DNA of 27,213 nucleotides from an uncultured Clostridia bacterium (GTDB taxonomy: Bacteria > Bacillota > Clostridia > TANB77 > CAG-508), in NCBI GenBank assembly GCA_948517135.1, contig CAORJJ010000004.1, forward strand, positions 15,537 through 42,749, written 5' to 3'. Made by a program: the position numbers and the translations under genes. The notes beneath the pieces were generated by a model. The model had not been told where the DNA came from and did no database searches. It saw only the letters and a list, made by a program, of their open reading frames with translations. This document shows, one piece after another, positions 21,736 to 27,213 of the stretch (the stretch's first letter is position 1; the number at the start of each line of letters is the position of its first letter).

Positions 21736-24700
21736 CTATTTTTTATCTGCCATTCTCTTTTTTCTTCTTTGTCTTGCAGATTCTGTAAATGATATTTTTT
21801 GTTTTGGTTGTAATAACATTAATGATATTACTATCATAGCAAGTCCTGTTATTGTAAATATCTTTGTTCCTGTACCACCTGTTTCTGTTAGTGTTATTCC
21901 TTTTCTATTTCCTATTTTTCCTAAATCTATTGTTATTTTTCCATCTGTTTGAAATTGAGTTATTTCTTCTAATAGTGATGTTGGATTTGTTAAGGTTATA
22001 GTGTTTTTTCTTATGTTTATTACTATTGGTCGTTTTATTGTATTATATCCTTCAGGTGTTTTTATTTCTGTTAATATATATCTTCCAAATTCTAATTTTT
22101 CAAAAGAAAACTTACCATCTGATTCTGTTACTTTTGATATTATTGGTTCAAATGTTTTATCTACTGTCATATCTGTATCATCTTCTGATTTTAACAATTT
22201 CTCAAGTTTAAATTGTGCTCCTGCAAGTAATTTAGTTTCATCTTCTGTATCTACTTTTGTAAACTCTATATTTTTGTAAATTGCATTTGTAATTGTTGTT
22301 GTATTGTCTCTTACTGTTTTACTTAATACAAAATAATTTTTGCTTATTTCTTCTGTTTGAATTTCATCTATTGTATAAATTATTTCATCATCTGCTGTTG
22401 CAGCCGTTTCTGGTGAAGTCATTATGCATCTTGGTAAATTAGCCCATTCATATTGCCAGTTATTATCTGGATTTAAGTTTACTTCAAATTGTGTGTCTGG
22501 CAATACAGATTTTACATAATCACTGCAATCTGTACCATCTGGCAATTTTGCAGTTAATTTAACTGTAATTTGTTCTGGTCTTGTTCCTGAACTATTATTA
22601 TCATCATCCCATAATTTTTCTACCTTAGCAAATGTATGATTGTATACATTTGTAAATTTAGCTTTTACTTCAGTTTTAGCAATTATTGTTCCAGTTTCAC
22701 CCACTGAAGATATTGCAAAATGTTCAAGAGGAATCGAGTTATCACCTTCATTATGTGGTTCTGTTCTAAGTTCTTTTATAGTATACGTTGTATCTTTTGG
22801 TATACCTAAAATAGTTATACTTTCTCCTGGTAAAAGGAAAAATTCTCCATCGTCTGAAGATCCGCCTGCAAGTCCTTTTGAACCTACAAGTCCTTTTCTA
22901 CCAGAATTTGTTATATAATCATATCTTTTTGAAAGTATTACTCCATCTTCAGAAATCAATGTAATTTCGAAATAATATCTTTGGTTTAAATCTAAATTTG
23001 CAACTTTTTTTTCAACTGTTAAATTACCTCTATCTTTATCAGGCGTTGTTTCTGCTATTGGATGAGGCAAGTTAAAATGCATCCAACAAGTTGAACCAGA
23101 TGCTCCACGTTCTGTATAATATATTGCAAGTGTATGTTTTGTTTTATCTCCTTTTGGAATATAATCCCAAAGATTTGTGTACTCCCCAACGGCCGTATGT
23201 ACTCCTCCTAAATCGCATATAAGTTTACCATCTAAGTATACCCATAAATCATCGTCACCAAAGAAATAATATTCAAGTAATCCTTCGTAATCTTCTACCA
23301 TGTAAAAATCTAATGAAAATTGCATGCCAAAATATCCATTATGATCTTCTTTATCATCGCTGGTAGGAAAAGCAGAACCGGCATCCCATTTACGGTTTTC
23401 ACTAATAGGGCTATATGCATACCCAAACTTTAAATCATGTCCATCTCCACCAAAAGATGTCACATGATCCATTGGCCAAAAATTATTTGTCCATATATGT
23501 TTGTGTATAACCTCTGCACCTTTGTCTAAACCTATTGGGTGTTCCAAAACTGACAAATTACTTAATATTTCTTCACTTTGTGCACCTGCTTCTTTTTCTT
23601 CATCAGTAGGATTTTTAAGTACTGAATCCAAAACATATGTATCACCATTACGTGCAAATTTTAAAGACATATTGTCATATACAGTTTTACCTTGTGCCTC
23701 ACCATTATTAAATAAAAAAGGTGCATTTATACCTGGTGAATAATTTATTAATCTTCTAGTTTCTATTAGGTTATTATTTTCATCTCTTATCTCTTCTATT
23801 CTTAAATCTTGTGTTAATCCAAAAGTTGCAATCATATAAGAATGATTCCCATTATAAGTATTCACATTAGCCATATTTAAAGAGTTTTTATAAGTTATAT
23901 CAAATAATCGTTGTTCCCAAATTAACATTCCTAAATTTGTTCCTGTATTATTATTACCAAAAGCCAATTTAGTTCCAGTTGGAGTATAATTGCCAGTATT
24001 AGCAAGATAATTTTCATGCGAATTTATACCAGATTCTTTTGTATGTGTATACCAAACTCTATTATTTGTTTGTGTTGATGTTTCTCTTTTATTAATTTGC
24101 TTATCAGCATCATCATCTGTCTCATAAATATATCCATCAGTAATATCATAATCAAAAAATAAAGTTTCGTTTTCATATGAACTATTTTCAGCATCACATA
24201 CATATCTAACAACAGCTCCATTTTTTAGATGTATTGCATTAGAATTTGTATCAGAGTCATAATCTGTAAAATACATTCCTTTTTCATTTATTTCATTTAT
24301 ACTATATACAATCCAATCATTTTTATCTATACTCTCTGCTGATTTTCCATCTTTTAGAATCCATAATTCAGCTAATTTATAATATCCAGCATCTCTTCCA
24401 TCAAATCTATTTAATTTTTCAATGTTTGTATGCCCATCTATTTCATATTTTTTGCCAGTATAAATTTTTGTTAATTCATTTACATAACTGATTTTTCCTG
24501 TCATTTGTCCTTGGTTAGACCCTGTATTTTTAATACTTTGAATTTTTGCATTAACAGGTGAATTTCCTCTTCCTGTACCATTTTTGGGTAAACAAACTTG
24601 TCCACCATTCATTTCAGCAGAAGTATCTATAATTGCCAATACATTATCAGGTAACAAATTACTACCAGTATATGCAACATTACCTTTATTTTCAATTGGA

Positions 24701-25617
24701 TTTCCTCTTTCAACTCTTTCAATCCAAGCATAATATTGTGCATTAACTTCTGTTGATAACGCCATATCACTTATTCCACATATATTATACAAATTAATTA
24801 GTTTTTCTGCATTTGTAACATATGCACTTAAATCTTTTCCTTCTTTTTTTAATTCTGCATAATATGAATAAACATATTTTACTTGCTCTTTTATTTTTAA
24901 ATAATATTCTGAATAACCATTATCGTCTCTTGCTTCTTCAAAACTATTTAATTTTTCTAATATTGTGTCAAAATCTGGTAATTCATCTATCATTTGTATA
25001 ACTGCAAAAATATTTTCTCTATCTTCTTCTGTATATTGTTCTAAATAACAAATTTTTAAATGTTCATGTATCTTCTTGCATACTAATTTTTCTTTTATAA
25101 GAGTATCTTTCTCATCATCATCTTCTTCTTTTATTTTATCTGTATCTACTGTATTTGTATTTACAGTATTACTTATTGTATTTCCTATTGTGTTTGAAAT
25201 TGTATTTGTATTAGCTGTATTAGTAGTATTTGTTGTGTTACTTACTGTATTAGTATTTGTAGTATTAGTAACTGTATTTGTTTCATCTTTATCAACTACT
25301 GTATTTGTAGTTGGTTCAGATAGTATTGTATTTGTGTTATCATTTTCTATTTTATTTTCTTGATTAGAATTATCAATAGAATCTTCTACTTGTTCTTTAT
25401 CTATACTGTTTTTATTTTCTTCATTATTTGTATCTGTTTCTGTGATAGTTGTAGATGTGCTATAATCTTCTGATGTCCCACCAATTATCTCTTTTACTGT
25501 TTTTTCAATCAAAAAGAAGCACTCTATTGATAATATTATCACAAAGATTGCTGAAATTATAACTATTAACTTCCACAAGTATATACCTGCATTATTCTTT
25601 TGATTATTCTCTTTCAC
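21736..25617 (-). CDS. large sortase-anchored surface protein (fibro-slime, Cna-B/SpaA domains)
   Basis: The 1293-residue protein is a probable cell-wall adhesin or pilin-like protein. A membrane segment near residues 12-37 acts as signal or anchor. Residues about 89-162 are an Asn/Thr/Val repeat stalk. A fibro-slime/PA14-like domain follows (YYFFGDDDLWVYLDGK near 780). Three Cna-B/SpaA-like domains span about 860-1215 (GNLTVEKKV, AKVEKLWDDD, FTKVDTEDE...AGAQFKLEK), which in this family form isopeptide bonds. The end has LTETGG near 1242, a membrane helix and a long basic tail. It starts with GTG; AGAGG lies eight bases upstream. Its promoter carries a tandem repeat, and an XRE gene lies upstream. 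Ligand unknown. Confidence 0.88.
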   Translation of the reverse strand: MKENNQKNNAGIYLWKLIVIISAIFVIILSIECFFLIEKTVKEIIGGTSEDYSTSTTITETDTNNEENKNSIDKEQVEDSIDNSNQENKIENDNTNTILSEPTTNTVVDKDETNTVTNTTNTNTVSNTTNTTNTANTNTISNTIGNTISNTVNTNTVDTDKIKEEDDDEKDTLIKEKLVCKKIHEHLKICYLEQYTEEDRENIFAVIQMIDELPDFDTILEKLNSFEEARDDNGYSEYYLKIKEQVKYVYSYYAELKKEGKDLSAYVTNAEKLINLYNICGISDMALSTEVNAQYYAWIERVERGNPIENKGNVAYTGSNLLPDNVLAIIDTSAEMNGGQVCLPKNGTGRGNSPVNAKIQSIKNTGSNQGQMTGKISYVNELTKIYTGKKYEIDGHTNIEKLNRFDGRDAGYYKLAELWILKDGKSAESIDKNDWIVYSINEINEKGMYFTDYDSDTNSNAIHLKNGAVVRYVCDAENSSYENETLFFDYDITDGYIYETDDDADKQINKRETSTQTNNRVWYTHTKESGINSHENYLANTGNYTPTGTKLAFGNNNTGTNLGMLIWEQRLFDITYKNSLNMANVNTYNGNHSYMIATFGLTQDLRIEEIRDENNNLIETRRLINYSPGINAPFLFNNGEAQGKTVYDNMSLKFARNGDTYVLDSVLKNPTDEEKEAGAQSEEILSNLSVLEHPIGLDKGAEVIHKHIWTNNFWPMDHVTSFGGDGHDLKFGYAYSPISENRKWDAGSAFPTSDDKEDHNGYFGMQFSLDFYMVEDYEGLLEYYFFGDDDLWVYLDGKLICDLGGVHTAVGEYTNLWDYIPKGDKTKHTLAIYYTERGASGSTCWMHFNLPHPIAETTPDKDRGNLTVEKKVANLDLNQRYYFEITLISEDGVILSKRYDYITNSGRKGLVGSKGLAGGSSDDGEFFLLPGESITILGIPKDTTYTIKELRTEPHNEGDNSIPLEHFAISSVGETGTIIAKTEVKAKFTNVYNHTFAKVEKLWDDDNNSSGTRPEQITVKLTAKLPDGTDCSDYVKSVLPDTQFEVNLNPDNNWQYEWANLPRCIMTSPETAATADDEIIYTIDEIQTEEISKNYFVLSKTVRDNTTTITNAIYKNIEFTKVDTEDETKLLAGAQFKLEKLLKSEDDTDMTVDKTFEPIISKVTESDGKFSFEKLEFGRYILTEIKTPEGYNTIKRPIVINIRKNTITLTNPTSLLEEITQFQTDGKITIDLGKIGNRKGITLTETGGTGTKIFTITGLAMIVISLMLLQPKQKISFTESARQRRKKRMADKK
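25130..25350 (-). repeat. degenerate Asn-Thr-Val coding repeat in the adhesin stalk
   Basis: The bases encode repeats of NT, TNTV and SNT over about 70 residues. The nucleotide pattern is correspondingly simple (runs of GTATTTGT and similar on the plus strand), so slippage during replication or assembly is likely. Confidence 0.8.
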
Positions 25618-25654
25618 TAATTCTGCCTCTAAAAATTCTTGTTCTCACATCATA

Positions 25655-25686
25655 GTGAGTATATTTTAACGTGAGTATATTTTATC
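25655..25686. promoter_or_regulatory. tandem 16-bp operator-like repeat at the adhesin promoter
   Basis: GTGAGTATATTTTAAC (25655-25670) and GTGAGTATATTTTATC (25671-25686) differ at one base. The second copy contains the -10 box on the minus strand and the first covers about +2 to +17. An inverted CTCAC lies at 25644-25648. Confidence 0.75.
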
Positions 25687-25707
25687 GCGTTTTTTGCTTA
25701 ATGTCAA
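25679..25707 (-). promoter_or_regulatory. promoter of the adhesin gene
   Basis: TTGACA (25702-25707), 17 bases, TAAAAT (25679-25684). The -35 is consensus and the -10 is embedded in the tandem repeat. Confidence 0.8.
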
Positions 25708-25734
25708 AATTAGGAATTTTTATCACTTTTATGT

Positions 25735-25773
25735 AAAAAACTCTGCATCCTTTGATAAACAATGGATACAGAG
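25735..25773 (-). terminator. intrinsic terminator of the XRE regulator gene
   Basis: On the minus strand CTCTGTATCC (25764-25773) pairs with GGATGCAGAG (25741-25750), with one U-G pair, and is followed by TTTTTT (25735-25740). It lies about 110 bases after the XRE stop and insulates the adhesin promoter. Confidence 0.85.
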
Positions 25774-25881
25774 TCTCAGCATTCTATGTTACAAACATTC
25801 AAAACCTTAAACATCAGTTACTAGTTATATTTTATGTTTTTGTGTTAATTTTATATTAAATTTTTATTACATTTCGTAATG

Positions 25882-26145
25882 TTAAATCATATCATTATAT
25901 TCATCCTGTAATATAATTTCTTTTAATTTATTCATATCAAGATCTAAAACTGTTGCAAATGCTATAAGTTCAAAATCTTTAACACTCATTCTAAAATTTT
26001 CTATTCTATAAATTTCATTTCTGTCAAATTCTATACCTAATAATTCAAGTTTTCTACATAAAGCGGTTTTAGAATATCCTTTTTTCTTTCTCTCTTGACA
26101 TAGAATCTTTCCAATTGCATTTGGCTTATTGTTATACTTTTTCAT
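25882..26145 (-). CDS. XRE family transcriptional regulator
   Basis: The 87-residue protein is a helix-turn-helix DNA-binding domain with little else. GKILCQERKKKGYSKTALCRKLELLGIEFDRNEIYRIENFR matches the XRE/Cro core (about residues 12-50), followed by a short helical end (FELIAFATVLDLDMNKL) that commonly closes the fold. AAGGTGA precedes the ATG at 26145. It is encoded directly upstream of the adhesin, on the same strand but separated by its own terminator. TGAGTA motifs occur in its own promoter region and at the adhesin promoter, so it may control both; this is an inference from position and motifs. Confidence 0.85.
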   Translation of the reverse strand: MKKYNNKPNAIGKILCQERKKKGYSKTALCRKLELLGIEFDRNEIYRIENFRMSVKDFELIAFATVLDLDMNKLKEIILQDEYNDMI

Positions 26146-26194
26146 TTATCTCACCTTCTAAAAAAAATTTTGTGAATTTAGTATATACAAATTT

Positions 26195-26225
26195 TACTCA
26201 AACTATGCTATGCAATTATACTCAC
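26195..26225 (-). promoter_or_regulatory. possible XRE promoter with TGAGTA motifs
   Basis: On the minus strand GTGAGTATAAT (start 26225) contains a TATAAT -10, and a second TTGAGTAAAAT copy lies 24 bases on (TACTCA on the plus strand at 26195-26200 and 26219-26224). The -35 is not convincing. Confidence 0.5.
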
Positions 26226-26290
26226 TTTTTACATTTTTTGACTTTTTTCGCCACTTTATTTCTTCTTTTATAAAAAATATTCCTCGACTA

Positions 26291-26325
26291 AACAAAAAAA
26301 CGATACAAAAATGTATCGTCTTTTT
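26291..26325 (-). terminator. intrinsic terminator of the alarmone synthetase gene
   Basis: The arms ACGATACA (26300-26307) and TGTATCGT (26312-26319) surround AAAA. On the minus strand a T run follows. Confidence 0.85.
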
Positions 26326-26337
26326 ATAAGGATTCTA

Positions 26338-27081
26338 TTATAATTTAAAATCGAATTTCTTTGGCATTGTTTTTTGATCAGCTGCTTCTATCATTATATT
26401 AGTTTTGCTTTTCTCTTTTTCTATTCTGTTAGAAATCGTAAGTATATTATCATCAATATTATTTATTATTCTTGCATATTTAACAAGATTCTTTGAATCC
26501 CCTTTATTTATTTTAGGGTTCTTATACTTTAATTTATGTTCAATACTAGCCCAAAAATCCATTCCCAATGTTCTTATTTGAATTTCAACTTTTACATACA
26601 TTGTTCCAGTAGAAAACGTTACTGGGACTTCTGTTATAACATGGTAACTCATATATCCACTCTTTTTTGGATTCTTCATAAAATCTTTTTTATTTAATAT
26701 TCTAATATCTTGAAAATCTTCTATAATTTCAACTAATTTATAAACATCTTTTTTGAAATTACAAACTATTCTTATTCCAGCTATATCATTAATTCTTTCA
26801 AACATGTTTTTATATGTTAAATCGTAACTTTTTCTTTTTAATTTTTCAATTATATGTTCTGGTGTTTTTATTCTTGTTGTAATATACTCAATTGGTTCAT
26901 AATTGTGAAACAACCTTAATTCATCTTGTAGGATATCTATTTTGGTTTTTATCTCCTTTAATGCTGAATTATATAAAAACATTATTTTATCAAATGTAAT
27001 ATCCTTTATATCTATTTTCTCTTTATTAACTAAATTATTTTCAATATTTATTAAATAATTATTTTCTTCGTCTTGTATCAT
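26338..27081 (-). CDS. small alarmone synthetase (RelP/RelQ-like GTP pyrophosphokinase)
   Basis: This single-domain enzyme makes (p)ppGpp from ATP and GDP or GTP. The synthetase signature is present: IEYITTRIKTPEHIIEKLKRK, INDIAGIRIVC, KKSGYMSYHV and VEIQIRTLGMDFWASIEHKLKYK, which carries the catalytic EIQIRT and the EH motif. There is no hydrolase HD domain and no TGS/ACT region, and the length is 247 residues, so it is a small alarmone synthetase and not a long RelA/SpoT. AAGGA lies upstream of the ATG. RelP and RelQ cannot be separated with confidence here. It is last in the window and monocistronic on present evidence. Confidence 0.9.
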   Translation of the reverse strand: MIQDEENNYLINIENNLVNKEKIDIKDITFDKIMFLYNSALKEIKTKIDILQDELRLFHNYEPIEYITTRIKTPEHIIEKLKRKSYDLTYKNMFERINDIAGIRIVCNFKKDVYKLVEIIEDFQDIRILNKKDFMKNPKKSGYMSYHVITEVPVTFSTGTMYVKVEIQIRTLGMDFWASIEHKLKYKNPKINKGDSKNLVKYARIINNIDDNILTISNRIEKEKSKTNIMIEAADQKTMPKKFDFKL

Positions 27082-27213
27082 TCAATCATCCTTTCTTTTG
27101 TTAGATTCTTAAATTATTTTATATATAAATTATTAAATATATATTAAATAATTGTGAACTTTTTGTGAATGAAACCAAAGTACTCCTATTTATTTAATAT
27201 GCTATTAACTATA

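Noticed and set aside
25076..25363. Plus-strand open frame rich in Phe and Val
   Set aside because: It is the antisense of the Asn/Thr repeat stalk; the composition follows from the repeat and there is no start signal.

Overview
The window looks like chromosomal DNA of a low-GC Gram-positive anaerobe, most likely an uncultured gut Clostridia. The host genes are very AT-rich. It carries a desulfoferrodoxin-type superoxide reductase, a class A RNase P RNA, an endoQ-spoIIM-xerD block, a clostridial KGITLIAL pseudopilin leader and a sortase-type surface protein. Many promoters read TTGnnn-17-TATAAT, often with an extended TGA in front of the -10. No CRISPR array, transposase or tRNA was seen.

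Left part (1-7680). On the minus strand lie nrnA-truB (truB runs off the left edge), then the operon alaX-guaA-rlmH (tRNA-Ala editing, GMP synthesis, 23S rRNA methylation), then a small pseudopilin-like protein. A plus-strand PepV-like M20 dipeptidase follows.

Middle (7690-13270). Two small membrane-protein genes each have a TTGCAT-17-TATAAT promoter, a strong terminator and a related structured leader. The leader holds a GAAA-capped hairpin whose 3' arm can also pair with the Shine-Dalgarno sequence. They resemble acquired cassettes and are clearly richer in G+C than the host, at least in the second gene. Next come xerD, a spoIIM broken by two frameshifts, endonuclease Q, a GNAT acetyltransferase, rnpB, and a small zinc-ribbon gene behind a promoter overlapped by a perfect 24-bp palindrome.

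Right-middle (13273-20445). A superoxide reductase, a transglutaminase-like protein that seems to lack the catalytic Cys, and a COG2509 FAD dehydrogenase form one operon. A DMT transporter and MTA/SAH nucleosidase form another. Two tandem paralogous lipoproteins follow, then a 664-residue MATE transporter fused to a cytidylate-kinase-like domain.

Right end (20630-27213). An HD-domain phosphohydrolase is followed by a 1293-residue surface adhesin (signal anchor, Asn/Thr repeat stalk, fibro-slime domain, Cna-B/SpaA domains, LTETG anchor). An XRE regulator lies upstream of the adhesin, and both promoters carry TGAGTA motifs. A RelQ/RelP-type small alarmone synthetase is last.

The most promising leads are the paired leader RNA, the XRE/TGAGTA/adhesin circuit, the MATE-kinase fusion and the decayed spoIIM. 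All calls come from reading the sequence; no database search was run.
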